NCBI GenBank assembly: GCA_002502245.1
Contig: DAPW01000018.1
Span: forward strand, 1-64,000
DNA length: 64,000 bases
Direction of reading: 5' to 3'
Source: Methanoregula sp. UBA154
GTDB taxonomy: Archaea > Halobacteriota > Methanomicrobia > Methanomicrobiales > Methanospirillaceae
The notes under the pieces were generated by a model that saw only the letters and a program-made list of their open reading frames with translations, made no database searches and was not told the origin of the DNA. The translations under genes were made by a program, and so were the position numbers. Shown one piece after another: positions 44,864 through 58,147 of this stretch (the stretch's first letter is position 1; every line of letters begins with the position of its first letter).

Positions 44864-45751
44864 TTACCGGCGCCGGATAGCAACAAGCACGATCGCCGCC
44901 GTGGCGGCGCAGAGCGCGGTCGCGGGATTTCCGGGAGATTCCTCTGCAGGGGGAGGATCGGTCCCCAGCGGTGTCGGGATCTTCACGGTGGATTTGCGGA
45001 TCGTTGTAACGGCCTTTGCCGGTGTGCCGGAAGCAGCCGTGGTCAGCGTCGTACCCTGGGTTGAACCGGCTGCGAGCGGCGTGAGAATGGCAGAGAAATA
45101 GACACGCTGATTATCGATTATCGTGACCCGGTCCGAATAGTCCTCGTACCCGATCTTCCTGATAAGGACATCGTGAACTCCATCTTTGTAGGTCCTATAC
45201 GTGAACGTGCTCGTACCTACCTCCTCGCCATCCACAAAGATCGTTGCACCATTGGGATTGGTCTCGAAAAAGACGCTGTTTTCACCGCTTTGTTCCCGGG
45301 TAGTCCGGGTAGTCCGGGTCGTTGCCGTCACCGAGGTTGTTGTGGTCGTGGTGGAGGAGCCCGCGCCGCTTCCCTTGTAGATCTCGAAACCCTTGGACAT
45401 TGCAGCTTCCGGAATAGTGCCGCGGACTACCTTGACATCGTAATCGGCCACAACAGCCCATTTACCAGAGAGCGAGAAGTCAGCAGTTATCTCTGTATCG
45501 CTCAGGCTGACAACCGAACCCACAAGATAACCATATACGCCGTCATTATCCACTATACCACATTTTGTCAGCCAGACCTTGTGACCGGAATCGAAACCGG
45601 AACCGGTGATCGTGACCCTGACCGTCTCCCCGAGGGGCCCGCTTCCCGGGCGGACGTCGCTTATCGATGGCGAGGCGGAAGCCAGGGGGGTTACTGCCAT
45701 AACCATCAGGAGGACGAAGAGCAGACAAATAAAGAGAGAGGATCGTTTCAT
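44864..45751 (-). CDS. IPT/TIG and PEGA surface protein
   Basis: A 295-residue exported protein. The signal peptide is ~1-26. An IPT/TIG domain spans ~28-125 (ISDVRPGSGPLGETVRVTITGSGFDSGHKVWLTK). A Thr/Ser/Arg-rich linker (TTTTTTSVTATTRTTRTTR) precedes a PEGA domain (~158-232: FFETNPNGATIFVDGEEVGTSTFTY). A Pro/Thr stretch and a short hydrophobic helix ending IRRR close it. The tail resembles that of its neighbour at 45950, of which it is a near-duplicate minus one repeat. It is probably cell-envelope or secreted. The neighbour lies ~200 bases upstream on the same strand. Confidence 0.85.
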   Translation of the reverse strand: MKRSSLFICLLFVLLMVMAVTPLASASPSISDVRPGSGPLGETVRVTITGSGFDSGHKVWLTKCGIVDNDGVYGYLVGSVVSLSDTEITADFSLSGKWAVVADYDVKVVRGTIPEAAMSKGFEIYKGSGAGSSTTTTTTSVTATTRTTRTTREQSGENSVFFETNPNGATIFVDGEEVGTSTFTYRTYKDGVHDVLIRKIGYEDYSDRVTIIDNQRVYFSAILTPLAAGSTQGTTLTTAASGTPAKAVTTIRKSTVKIPTPLGTDPPPAEESPGNPATALCAATAAIVLVAIRRR

Positions 45752-45949
45752 GCTCGTAAATCTTCACCAGTTGTTTGTAAGAAAATTTGGTGCCGTCATC
45801 TGATATAGGTTATGAATACGGATAACCGCCTTTACGATGTGCTCCCTTCTTCGAGCGGGATGCCCTGCTGCTGTCAGACGCGGGCGGAGGAGATCCGGAT
45901 CCCGAAAAGCGCGGAACATACCGGCCGATCTTCCGGAGAACCCAAAAAA

Positions 45950-47212
45950 TTACCGGCGCCGGATCACAACAAAACCGAGTGCAATACCGGCAGCTGCGAT
46001 GACAACCGCGGGGTCAACCGGCGATGCTCCGGCGGGGGTGTCGCTTGGCCATGATGTCGGGACTTTTATCGTGGACTTTTTGATGGTGGTGGCGGTCTTT
46101 GCGGTTGTTGCTGTTACGGTCGCCGTATCGTCACCCAGCGCGGTCAGCCGGGCATAGAACGTGACGCGCTTTCCCTCAAGCACCGTGACCGTGCCGGCAT
46201 AGTCCTTATACCCGGTCTTCCGGAGAAGTACGTCATAGGTTCCCGGTATCGCGTTGTAGTACGTGAACACGCTGGTACCCACTCTCTCGTTGTCCAGCCA
46301 TACGGTGGCGCCGGTGGGATTTGTCTCGAAATAGACGCTGCTGTCAGTCTCCGCGTCCGGATCGATGATGGTAAAGGTCAGGTCGCAGGTATAGCTCGTG
46401 GCATCGTTGTACACGCACACCTCATAATCGCCGGCAGCCTGATAGTCAAGGTCAAACGTCCCGACAATCCTGGTACCGGCAGTGTTCACCGAGGTGACGT
46501 CCCCGAGGATAGGATTATAGTTACTCCGTTCCAGTTTCATGTACGCGTTGCTGCCGAAGTTCGTGCCGGAGAGGGCGGTGATGCTCACCGTGGTATTTGT
46601 CTCGCCGCTTGATGGGGTTATTGAGTTCAGGGTCGGTATATTGGACTGGCTTTTTACGGTGAATCCATTGACCAGGGTGTCGGACTGCCCCGCAGCATTT
46701 TCCACTACCACATTCCACGTCCCCACTCTTTCTCCGGCCAGAGGGAAGGAACAGGTCAGGGTTGTTGTGCTTCCGCTGCAGGATCCGGGAATATTGGTTT
46801 CACCGCTCTTTTTCAGGACGACACTCCCCCCGCTGGCGGAAAAGCCGGAACCGCTGATCGTGACACCATGGAGCGTGCTGGTATTAAACCCGCTCGAGGG
46901 GGAGATGCCATCTATGGTTAGTTCAGTGTTCGTGAATACATGATTGATTGATACCGTGGAACCCTCGATTACCGTGACGGTTGTAGTATAATCATCATAA
47001 CCGGACAAATGCAACTTCACCGAGTGAGTTCCGGTAGGGTAACTCCAGTTATGTGGCGTGAGGCCGAGGACGTCAGAGCGATCCTGACCATCCCAAAAAG
47101 TGGTAGCCCCGGAGGGTGTGGTTCGGATATCAAGATACCCATTAGCTGATACACCCACCGGGATCAGCAGGAGCAGGACAGATATACAGACAAAGAACGT
47201 GAATCGTTTCAT
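45950..47212 (-). CDS. PEGA - IPT - IPT-like - PEGA surface protein
   Basis: A ~420-residue exported protein. The signal peptide (FFVCISVLLLLIPVGVSA) is followed by a PEGA domain (~22-82: IRTTPSGATTFWDGQDRSDVLGL), two IPT/TIG-like domains (~95-185: ISPSSGFNTSTLHGVTISGSGF; ~190-290: SITPSSGETNTTVSITALSGTNF), a second PEGA domain (~297-362: FETNPTGATVWLDNERVGTSVF), and a Pro/Thr linker with a short hydrophobic helix ending IRRR. It is the paralog of 44864, both probably derived from one ancestor. Start at the ATG 47212 for a normal signal peptide. Envelope function inferred from domains. Confidence 0.85.
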   Translation of the reverse strand: MKRFTFFVCISVLLLLIPVGVSANGYLDIRTTPSGATTFWDGQDRSDVLGLTPHNWSYPTGTHSVKLHLSGYDDYTTTVTVIEGSTVSINHVFTNTELTIDGISPSSGFNTSTLHGVTISGSGFSASGGSVVLKKSGETNIPGSCSGSTTTLTCSFPLAGERVGTWNVVVENAAGQSDTLVNGFTVKSQSNIPTLNSITPSSGETNTTVSITALSGTNFGSNAYMKLERSNYNPILGDVTSVNTAGTRIVGTFDLDYQAAGDYEVCVYNDATSYTCDLTFTIIDPDAETDSSVYFETNPTGATVWLDNERVGTSVFTYYNAIPGTYDVLLRKTGYKDYAGTVTVLEGKRVTFYARLTALGDDTATVTATTAKTATTIKKSTIKVPTSWPSDTPAGASPVDPAVVIAAAGIALGFVVIRRR

Positions 47213-47492
47213 GTCATTACTTCCTATCAATGAATCGAATGAATGAACTTTGTGCCAGCATAAGATATATTTTTGGAAATTTATTCAGGAGGTGCCGGCG
47301 GTTTCTCGCTGGTATGCCGCACTTGTCGTAAAAAACAACCAGCCGTGATTGATCTCCCGATGACCGATGACCGCCGACCGGAAAACCTTTGCCACGATCC
47401 CGGTCCATTTCGCTTGCGGCCTGCCATTGGAAGAACAGGACAGAGTGGGTTTCCGGCAGGACACGGAAGAACAGGAAACGTAAAAGAGATGC

Positions 47493-47686
47493 TTTGTAGA
47501 AACGGGCATGAACCGGTGGAGTTCACACCATACCGATGAAAATCGGAAAAGAGATCATAATTTTTACGAGGGCTACCCGCCTCAGGGCCCCTCCGGGGTA
47601 CGGCGGGGCAGGATTGTTGGATGTGAACCGGTGTCAGATCTGCCGCGGGGGCGCCCCGTCGGGGGCGGCGGGGTTGATCGTAATCT
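47493..47686 (+). repeat. Dispersed repeat family B, copy B3
   Basis: The best complete copy. It begins TGTAGAAACGGGCATGAACC, continues GGTGGAGTTCACACC and CGATGAAAATCGG, then TCAGGGCCCCTCCGGGGTAC and GGCGGGGCAGGAT, and ends with GCCGCGGGGGCGCCCCGTCG, GGGGCGGCGGGGTTGATCG. It lies between a surface gene and tRNA-Arg, with about 90 bases before the tRNA. Confidence 0.8.
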
Positions 47687-47776
47687 GGGTGAATAGTATC
47701 AAAATTTCCTATCCTATCTTTCCGGAATTGATGAATTAAAAAGAATAATTTAGTAAGAAAAAATGAAAAAGAAAAA

Positions 47777-47851
47777 CGGGCCTGGGGGGATTCGAACCCC
47801 CGACATCCGGGTTAGAAGCCCGGCGCTATGTCCAGGCTAAGCCACAGGCCC
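47777..47851 (-). tRNA. tRNA-Arg (anticodon TCT)
   Basis: A 75-base cloverleaf including the discriminator. The acceptor arm 5' GGGCCTG pairs with CAGGCCC; the T arm is GGGGG TTCGAATC CCCCC-like; the anticodon stem is CCGGG/CCCGG with loop CTTCTAA and anticodon TCT. No intron or encoded CCA. It reads AGA codons. Confidence 0.92.
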
Positions 47852-47918
47852 ATCTGACGCCAATAACATTCGCGCTGGTGGATAATATCTGTTTCCTGCG
47901 CAGGAATGGTAAAAAAGA

Positions 47919-48215
47919 TTATTGCTTCTCGATCTTCTCGATGATCCTGTCAAGCCGGGTGGTGATACTCTCGAGTTTCTCTTCCGTTGACTGGATCTCC
48001 ACGTGGCTTAAGGCAAACCAGATGGTTGTGCAGCCGACCCCGAACATGGCGATCGCGAACATGAACATGGTAGGATCATGGTCGATGGTCATCGTATAGA
48101 CGCTGTAGACGATCAGGTATCCGCCGGCACAAATGATCAGTACCATGAACAAGACCTGTGCCCATTCCTTAGGTCCAAACGCCTTACAATATTCGGTCAG
48201 ACTTTTTTCCTGCAT
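47919..48215 (-). CDS. Two-helix membrane protein with coiled-coil tail
   Basis: A 98-residue protein. Two transmembrane helices (VLFMVLIICAGGYLIVYSVYTM, ~19-40; MFMFAIAMFGVGCTTIWFAL, ~50-70) are followed by a charged C-terminal coiled coil (VEIQSTEEKLESITTRLDRIIEKIE). This is an unknown family. The ATG at 48215 is preferred; upstream frame is AT-rich and basic. It lies near tRNA-Arg with repeat A8 upstream. Confidence 0.7.
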   Translation of the reverse strand: MQEKSLTEYCKAFGPKEWAQVLFMVLIICAGGYLIVYSVYTMTIDHDPTMFMFAIAMFGVGCTTIWFALSHVEIQSTEEKLESITTRLDRIIEKIEKQ

Positions 48216-48289
48216 GGGTACCGTATAGTGAGATTCATTCCTGTGGTATTTATAGTGTGAGGCAAAAAAGCGGTTTTTTATCTTTTTTT

Positions 48290-48492
48290 TGTTCGGTAGA
48301 AAACCTCTTTTTAAAAACATAAGAGCACCCCCCTTGAGCCAGCCCCGCCCCCTCGGGGCGGGGGCGCATACGATGCCCCGCTCTGACGTTTATTGAAACG
48401 TCCTGTTTTTTTGTAAAAAAAACAGGTAATACAGAACTATCGCAACCGGTGCGGCCCAGCGGCGGGGCGAAGCCACGGGAGCGTCAGGTATC
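48290..48492 (+). repeat. Dispersed repeat family A, copy A8 (complete)
   Basis: Begins GGTAGAAAACCTCTTTTTAA, has CCCCCCTTGAGCCAGCCCCG and a GCCCCCTCGGGGCGGGGGC stem, GACGTTTATTGAAACGTCC, CAGAACTATCGCAACCGG and GGCGGGGCGAAGCCACGGGA with GCGTCAGGTATC. It lies exactly downstream of the last gene of the RNA polymerase operon. Confidence 0.85.
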
Positions 48493-48569
48493 GGAACGAT
48501 TTTTAACGAACAGTAAATTTCAAAAGGGATACCGGTTTGAATCTTCCGGGAGAAGAAAAAGAGAAAAAT

Positions 48570-49046
48570 TTACTGGGGATTTTGTTCATCCGCAGCAACG
48601 CCGTCCATGGGCTTCTGCAGGATCTGGACATCGGCGATATTATGCTGGCGCAGTGAAAGCTTCTTTGCCTTGAAAATGTTCTTGCCGTCTTTGCCGATCG
48701 CGATACCCCGGTCCTCGTCACGGACTTCCACGGTGGCGGTCTTCTGGTCATCCTCGCCCTCGAAGAGGATGGAGGTGACCTGTGCGGGCAGGAAACAGTT
48801 CTTTAAGAACTGTTCCACGTTGCTGTTGTATTCCACGACCTCAATCTTCTTGCCCATGACTTCGGAGGCCTTCTTGATGGAGGCACCCTTCTTGCCAATG
48901 GCAAGTCCCATGTCTCCGGGGTTGATCACGAAGATGAGCCGGCCGTTCCGGTCATCGACAACGCAGTCGCGGCTTCCCGCGCCAGTCAGGCTCTCGAACT
49001 GGGAGATCAGGCGCATGCAGTCTTCGGTCAGTTTCACTTCGACCAT
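48570..49046 (-). CDS. nusA: Archaeal NusA-like transcription factor with KH domains
   Basis: A 158-residue protein with two KH domains (~30-82: LIFVINPGDMGLAIGKKGASIKKASEVMGKKIEVVEY; ~95-145: ATVEVRDEDRGIAIGKDGKNIFKAKKLSLRQHNI), both with the GxxG RNA-binding loops (GKKG and GKDG). It lacks the N-terminal domain and S1 domain of bacterial NusA, as usual in archaea. It is the last gene of the RNA polymerase operon, 15 bases after L30e, and it should bind nascent RNA and tune elongation/termination. Confidence 0.94.
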   Translation of the reverse strand: MVEVKLTEDCMRLISQFESLTGAGSRDCVVDDRNGRLIFVINPGDMGLAIGKKGASIKKASEVMGKKIEVVEYNSNVEQFLKNCFLPAQVTSILFEGEDDQKTATVEVRDEDRGIAIGKDGKNIFKAKKLSLRQHNIADVQILQKPMDGVAADEQNPQ

Positions 49047-49061
49047 AGCATACCCCCTAAT

Positions 49062-49352
49062 TTATGCCCTCTTCAGGGAGAGAATGTCTGACTCGCCCGG
49101 GGTCACGACCGCAAGGGTGCTGACCATGAAGGGCTTACCGCATGCCTTGCCGAGGGCCACGCTGGAGCCCTCGAAGGTGTGGATGAAGAGGTTCTCGTAT
49201 CCCGAAAGTTTGGATTTAAAACTGGCCGGGCAGTTTCCTGCCACGACGATCATCTGGGCTTTTCCCTCTTTGATGCATTTTTCTGTGTTGTTCTGGCCAA
49301 GAATGACATTTCCGGTCTTGATAGCTCTTCTGAGTGAAGCATTAAAATCCAT
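49062..49352 (-). CDS. rpl30e: 50S ribosomal protein L30e
   Basis: A 96-residue ribosomal protein that belongs to the L7Ae/L30e RNA-binding fold. Signature MDFNASLRRAIKTGNVILGQNNTEKCIKEGKAQMIVVAGNCP, then GSSVALGKACGKPFMVSTLAVVTPGESDIL. The ATG at 49352 is preceded by AGAGGA at a good distance; a TTG two codons upstream is unlikely. It sits between rpoA'' and NusA, the standard archaeal order. Confidence 0.95.
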   Translation of the reverse strand: MDFNASLRRAIKTGNVILGQNNTEKCIKEGKAQMIVVAGNCPASFKSKLSGYENLFIHTFEGSSVALGKACGKPFMVSTLAVVTPGESDILSLKRA

Positions 49353-49381
49353 GTACAATTCCTCTGGTTTTTTTTAAGGTG

Positions 49382-53196
<3,815 letters not shown>

Positions 53197-53197
53197 G

Positions 53198-55015
53198 TTA
53201 CACCACGTCCTGTAATTTCAGTCTTGGGGCTATACCCATGCTCTTCATCTCGTCGAGCAGGAGCTTGAACGCGTAACTCATCTCGACCGAGTAGATATCG
53301 GTTTCGTTGCCGCAGGCAAGACAGCGGGTCATGTTGCGCTTGCGGTCGAGCATCGCAACCATACCGCAGTGGGCACAGACATATTCGTTGACCTTGTCCG
53401 ACTCATCGAGCAGGCGTTCCTTGAGTGCCATGGCGGCGCCGTGGCCGATCATGACATCACGCTCCATTTCACCGAACCGGAGACCGCCCTCACGGGCCCG
53501 TCCTTCCGTCGGCTGGCGCGTTAAGACCTGCACCGGGCCACGGGAGCGGGCGTGCATCTTGGACGACACCATGTGGTAGAGTTTCTGGTAGTAGATGACA
53601 CCGATATAGACATCGGCCTTGAAGACCTTGCCGGTGATACCATCATACATGACTTCCCTGCCATTGTGGGAGAAGCCGAGTTTCTTTAAACTTGCGCGGA
53701 TATCCGCCTCGCTCTCGCCACCAAAGGCGGTGCCGTTGATGCGCCGGCCTTCAAGGGAGCCGACCTTGCCACCGATCATCTCGAGCATATGTCCGACGGT
53801 CATCCGGCTCGGGATGGCATGGGGGTTGATGACAAGGTCAGGGGTAAGGCCGCTCTCGGTGAAGGGCATGTCTTCCTGGTGGGCGATGAGACCGACCACA
53901 CCTTTCTGCCCGTGACGGGACGCGAACTTGTCACCGACTTCCGGGATACGGAGGTCGCGGGTACGGACCTTCACCAGGCGCGAACTGTTCTCGCCCTCGG
54001 TTATGATGACGGTGTCGACGATCCCGTGCTCGTTGCTCCTCATCGTGACGGATGTGTCGCGGCGCTTCTCGACCGCAATCAGTTCTCCGGAGGGCTCCTC
54101 GAGAAACCGGGGCGGGGAGGTCTTGCCGATCAGGACATCCTTTTCTGCAACAACAGTCTCGGGGTTAATAACCCCGTCCTCGTCAAGGTTCTTGTAGGAC
54201 TCGGCGCCGTGAGCGCCCGCAACGTCCTCTTCGGGGACTTCGATGCGGTCGATCTGGCCGCCGGGATAACGGCGTTCCTCACCTTCATAGGTCCGGAAGA
54301 AATGGGAGCGGCCGAGACCGCGTTCAATGGAGGCCTTGTTGAAGATGAGGGCATCTTCAATATTGTACCCCTCGTACGAGAGGATCGCGACAACGAAATT
54401 TTGTCCTGCCGGGCGGTCATCCGACCCGATCAGTTCCGAGGTCTGGGTATGGGTGAGCGGTTTCTGCACATAGTGGAGCAGGTGGCCGCGGGTATCGGGA
54501 CGGAGCTTCATGTTGGCCGCGCCAAAACCGAGCGCCTGCTTGACCATCCCTGCACCCATCGTAACACGCGGGCTGGCATTATGCTCAGGGAAGGGGACAT
54601 GTGCTGCACCGATACCCAGGATCAGGGAGGGGTCGATCTCAAGGTGGGTGTGCTCGGGCGTCAGTTTCGAGAAGTCCATGGCGATAAGGAGGTCTTCTTC
54701 CTCTTCAGCATCGATAAACTCGATTAAACCGCGCTGGACAAACGAGGCGAACTCCACTTCCTTCTTCGCAAGCCTGGCAAGGTCCTCATCGGTGATGAGC
54801 GGCTCGCCGTTCTTCAAGACGATGAGCGGGCGGCGGGCGCGACCGCGGTCGGTCAGGATGACAACATCGCCATTGTATTCCTTGTGGGAGACATTCACTT
54901 CCGGGGGAATCGTCCCCTGCCGGCGCATGGAGCGTATGGTTGCCACCAGCGTTTTGGGGTCATCGACAAGGCCGATGAGTGCGCCGTCAACAAAGACGCG
55001 CGATTTCTTGCTCAT
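53198..55015 (-). CDS. rpoB1: DNA-directed RNA polymerase subunit B'
   Basis: A 605-residue C-terminal half of the second largest subunit (Rpb2). It has the conserved wall/hybrid-binding region ([50 protein letters not shown]) and a zinc finger CAHCGMV...CLACGNE near residue 555-585. Overlaps the end of the B'' gene by four bases. Typical of methanogens, in which the B subunit is split into B'' and B'. Confidence 0.98.
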   Translation of the reverse strand: MSKKSRVFVDGALIGLVDDPKTLVATIRSMRRQGTIPPEVNVSHKEYNGDVVILTDRGRARRPLIVLKNGEPLITDEDLARLAKKEVEFASFVQRGLIEFIDAEEEEDLLIAMDFSKLTPEHTHLEIDPSLILGIGAAHVPFPEHNASPRVTMGAGMVKQALGFGAANMKLRPDTRGHLLHYVQKPLTHTQTSELIGSDDRPAGQNFVVAILSYEGYNIEDALIFNKASIERGLGRSHFFRTYEGEERRYPGGQIDRIEVPEEDVAGAHGAESYKNLDEDGVINPETVVAEKDVLIGKTSPPRFLEEPSGELIAVEKRRDTSVTMRSNEHGIVDTVIITEGENSSRLVKVRTRDLRIPEVGDKFASRHGQKGVVGLIAHQEDMPFTESGLTPDLVINPHAIPSRMTVGHMLEMIGGKVGSLEGRRINGTAFGGESEADIRASLKKLGFSHNGREVMYDGITGKVFKADVYIGVIYYQKLYHMVSSKMHARSRGPVQVLTRQPTEGRAREGGLRFGEMERDVMIGHGAAMALKERLLDESDKVNEYVCAHCGMVAMLDRKRNMTRCLACGNETDIYSVEMSYAFKLLLDEMKSMGIAPRLKLQDVV

Positions 55016-56577
55016 GATTCACCCCGTATGTGTTCGACCCCGAGATTATGGAGGATCTGCAGGATCTGTTCTTCATTGTCGACACCCTTGCTGATCTCGA
55101 CCATCTGGGCAAAGTTCTTGACAAGACCGCAGTTCGGTCCTTCTGGTGTTTCGCTCGGGCAGATCCGGCCCCACTGGGTCGGGTGCAGGTCACGGGCCTC
55201 GAAATGGGGCTGTGACCGGGAGAGCGGCGAGATGACGCGGCGGAGGTGCGAGAGCACGGCCATGTGGTCGACGCGGTCGAGGAGCTGGGAGACACCGGTC
55301 CTCCCGCCAACCCAGTTACCGGTGGCGAGCGGGTGGAGCAGGCGTTCGGTCAGCACATCGGCGCGGACGGCGGTCGCGATCGAGAGGTCGCGGTGGCGCA
55401 TGCTGGCCCGTTCGAGCTGGTACTTGATATCCCTCGTCAGGCGGTTGAGCGAGATACGGAAGAGATCCTCCATCAGGTCACCGGCAAGTTTCAGCCGCTT
55501 GTTTGAGTAATGGTCCTTGTCATCGATCCGGCGCTTGTTCAGCACAAGGTCGAAACAGGCCTCTGCCATGCGGCCAAGGAAGTGGGCTTTTGCGAGCCGG
55601 ACCGAGAGGACCGCTTCTGTATAGCCATCTTCCCCTTCCTTGAGGTTCGCCGGCATTGAATAATTGAGGTGCGGCAGGAGGTAGTTGTCGAGGACGAACT
55701 CCGCCCGCTTGCGCTGGTAGTCCTTGGTCTGGTTGGGTGCCAGTTTCTTGCCGACATACATGACACCGCCCTCGACCGAGTCGCATTCACTCTCCTCGAG
55801 GTTCTGCATCATGAAGGTGAGGATATCCTCATCCGTCGAGACCGCGTTTACGACTTCCTGGTCATTGGTCATGCCCAGTGCGCGCATCAGGTCCACGAAT
55901 TTCAGGTGGCCGGCAACGGACGGAAACGAGACCTCGAGGAGGTTCTTCTTGTTCCGCTCGACAACAACCAGTGCCCGGTACCCCCGGAACTGGGAGAATA
56001 CCTTGGCAACATAAATCCGCTCATTGTAGCGTTCGGTGAACTCCGTCATGATCTTGTTGGATGCAAGATCCTCCAGGGTCATGAGCACGCGCTCGGTACC
56101 ATTGACGATGAAATAACCGCCGGCATCAAACGCGTCTTCCCCATGGGTGATGCGCTGGGCATCATCCATACCATAAAGGTTGCAGGCGAGCGACCCGACC
56201 ATGATCGGGAGCTGCCCGATCGTGGTGATGATCGGGTCCTGCCGGTCCTCGCCGTGCACGAGCGTCAGGCCAAGCTGGATCGGCGCGGCATACGTCAGGT
56301 TGCGCAGGCGTGCCTCGGACGGGTAGAGTTCCCCCTGCGATCCGTCTGCTTCCCGTACCAGCGGTTTTTTGACCTCGATGGTGCCCAGTTCAACCCAGAC
56401 GGGCTCGTTGTTCTTGCCCCGGTTCTCGATATCAGTCTCGATAACCCTCTGCTCGTTGACCACTTTCTGAAGATTGTGTTTTAAGAAATAGTTGAAGGAG
56501 TCAAGCTGGTGGCGCGCAACATGCTCCCGTGAAAAATACGCCCTCGATAAAATACTTCTGTCAATCAGACTGACCAA
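55012..56577 (-). CDS. rpoB2: DNA-directed RNA polymerase subunit B''
   Basis: A 521-residue N-terminal half of the Rpb2-type subunit (protrusion, lobe, fork: [65 protein letters not shown]). A TTG at 56577 is the likely start since no ATG occurs near; its C-terminus overlaps B' by four bases. It is preceded by rpoH with a gap of nine bases. Confidence 0.97.
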   Translation of the reverse strand: MVSLIDRSILSRAYFSREHVARHQLDSFNYFLKHNLQKVVNEQRVIETDIENRGKNNEPVWVELGTIEVKKPLVREADGSQGELYPSEARLRNLTYAAPIQLGLTLVHGEDRQDPIITTIGQLPIMVGSLACNLYGMDDAQRITHGEDAFDAGGYFIVNGTERVLMTLEDLASNKIMTEFTERYNERIYVAKVFSQFRGYRALVVVERNKKNLLEVSFPSVAGHLKFVDLMRALGMTNDQEVVNAVSTDEDILTFMMQNLEESECDSVEGGVMYVGKKLAPNQTKDYQRKRAEFVLDNYLLPHLNYSMPANLKEGEDGYTEAVLSVRLAKAHFLGRMAEACFDLVLNKRRIDDKDHYSNKRLKLAGDLMEDLFRISLNRLTRDIKYQLERASMRHRDLSIATAVRADVLTERLLHPLATGNWVGGRTGVSQLLDRVDHMAVLSHLRRVISPLSRSQPHFEARDLHPTQWGRICPSETPEGPNCGLVKNFAQMVEISKGVDNEEQILQILHNLGVEHIRGES

Positions 56578-56586
56578 CCCCGGAAA

Positions 56587-56838
56587 TTACTTCTTCGGTC
56601 TCTTGACCACGAGACGATATGCCTCGGCCCTGCCAGCCGTATGACTCGCCCGTATAATTCGTATCACATCATCGGCACTGGCGCCGATTTCCCTTACAGC
56701 TGGATCGTCATGGTAGATTTTTGGTAATTGTTCGGTAGTAATGTTGTAGCGCGAGAGAAGCTCGGAGACTTCCTCGTCCTTCATGATTTTATGATCAGGC
56801 ACCATCGCGTGCTCCAACACATTAAGTTTGGTGCTCAA
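56587..56838 (-). CDS. rpoH: DNA-directed RNA polymerase subunit H
   Basis: An 83-residue Rpb5-like subunit. The Rpb5 C-terminal assembly domain is complete: [74 protein letters not shown]. It is first in the operon on the minus strand, followed by B'', B', A', A'', L30e, NusA. A TATA-bearing leader is expected in the gap near tRNA-Lys. Confidence 0.97.
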   Translation of the reverse strand: MSTKLNVLEHAMVPDHKIMKDEEVSELLSRYNITTEQLPKIYHDDPAVREIGASADDVIRIIRASHTAGRAEAYRLVVKRPKK

Positions 56839-56913
56839 TGAAAACCCCCTCCCACATAAACAGATTTCCTCTCAGATGCATCACCGCAAAAAACCCACGA
56901 TTTCTCGTGGCAA

Positions 56914-56987
56914 CGGGCCCGGAGGGATTTGAACCCCCGACCACCTGGTTAAAAGCCAGGCGCTCTACCGAACTGAGCTACGAACCC
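56914..56987 (-). tRNA. tRNA-Lys (anticodon TTT)
   Basis: A 74-base cloverleaf. The acceptor arm 5' GGGTTCG pairs with CGGGCCC (G-C with two G-U pairs); anticodon stem CCTGG/CCAGG with loop CTTTTAA, anticodon TTT; T loop TTCAAAT. No intron or encoded CCA. It reads AAA/AAG codons. Confidence 0.92.
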
Positions 56988-57029
56988 CTGAACATATAAA
57001 GATGTACAGCATTATAACAATGCCAGAAA

Positions 57030-57041
57030 ACTATTTAAATA
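57030..57041 (-). promoter_or_regulatory. Probable TATA box for tRNA-Lys
   Basis: ATATTTAAATAG (minus strand), about 45 bases upstream of the mature 5' end of tRNA-Lys. This spacing would leave a short 5' leader for RNase P. Confidence 0.45.
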
Positions 57042-57511
57042 TTCGTACCGTTCCAGACTACAGAGCAGGCTGTTGTGCAGGGTCCTGCAAAAATTTTTCC
57101 TAGGTCCGGTTGATTTCCCCGCCGGTCCGGATCGTTGTCCCGGGCCTTCTGATGGCAGTCAGATCGTCCGCAGGCATTTCACGGCCGGGCAGATGGGTTC
57201 TACTGATTTTTTTTAGGCGACCCAGAAGAAGATTTTTATCTGCCCCAATACGCTTTGTGAGGAAAGGGTATCTTTCGAAATGCCCGGAACCAGACCTCGT
57301 CTCCTTTGCCGTTATCTCCTGGTTTTTCAAGAGCACTCCGGGTGCGCGAAAACGCGGCAGATCGCGTCCGGAACGCGTTGACCGGTTTTAAAACAAAAAA
57401 TCCCTTCTATCAGGCTATCCTCTTCTGCGTTCTGAAGCGCCCATCTTAACCGGGAATATAAGAACCAGGCACCCCGGGTTGCCGGGTCTGCCCTCTGCGT
57501 ATTGGGGCAGG
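57042..57511. other. Gap between tRNA-Lys and the response regulator
   Basis: About 470 bases. A short minus-strand frame at 57100-57336 translates to a basic 78-residue peptide of plausible codon use, but it lacks a clear family and its ribosome site is weak. T runs at 57208-57217 exist. Nothing else is recognised. Confidence 0.4.
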
Positions 57512-58147
57512 TCAGATCCCGGATCGGTGTCCCGACATCTCTCCTTTGATCTGCAGGAGCCGGTTTTCCTGGAACTTGATGTTCATTTCCATGCTTTTTA
57601 TTGCGCGGGAGATCTCGTCGCTGACGCGGATCTTCGAATCATTGAAATTATACGTGGTTTCGAGAATTTTCATCAGGCGCCGGTTCACGTCAATACTCTT
57701 GCTCAGGCGGGCATATTCGGTGATGATCTCTGCATCGAATCCCGACTGCCGGGCCAGTTCCATGTCGGATTTGATGGACTGACGGCGGTTGAGTACATGC
57801 TCGATCGCATCGTACAGTTCGCGATGGGTGATCGGTTTCAAGACGTAATCCTCGATATAGATACCGTATTCCTGCGCTTCGGCAGGAGTGAGCTGTTTTG
57901 CCGTAAGCATGAGGACCGGGATCTCCTTTGTTGCCGGGTCTTCCTTGATACGCTCAAGGGTTTCCCAGCCGTCCATAGGTTCCATCATGATATCCAGGAG
58001 AATGAGATCGGGAGTTACGGTCTTTAATATCTCCAGGCATTCTTCCCCGCCATACGCGGCAACAGTACGATAGCCCCCGCGTTCGAGCATGGTAACAAAT
58101 ACATCCACAATGAATGGGCTGTCATCCACAACTAGTATGGTATACAT
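57512..58147 (-). CDS. CheY-like response regulator with a helical C-terminus
   Basis: A 211-residue receiver protein. The receiver domain (~1-120) keeps the acidic pair Asp8/Asp9, phosphorylation site Asp52 in LILLDIMM and the Lys of VLKPIT (about residue 108), so it should accept a phosphoryl group. Residues ~125-211 form charged helices (IITEYARLSKSIDVNRRLMKILETTYNFND; SDEISRAIKSMEMNIKFQENRL) rather than a DNA-binding output. The ATG at 58147 overlaps the stop of the roadblock gene by one base (TGATG), so translation is coupled. No histidine kinase gene is next to it. Confidence 0.9.
   Translation of the reverse strand: MYTILVVDDSPFIVDVFVTMLERGGYRTVAAYGGEECLEILKTVTPDLILLDIMMEPMDGWETLERIKEDPATKEIPVLMLTAKQLTPAEAQEYGIYIEDYVLKPITHRELYDAIEHVLNRRQSIKSDMELARQSGFDAEIITEYARLSKSIDVNRRLMKILETTYNFNDSKIRVSDEISRAIKSMEMNIKFQENRLLQIKGEMSGHRSGI

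Noticed and set aside
57100..57336. Small 78-codon minus-strand gene
   Set aside because: Codon use is plausible but there is no family, good ribosome site or neighbour support; kept only as a note in the gap entry.
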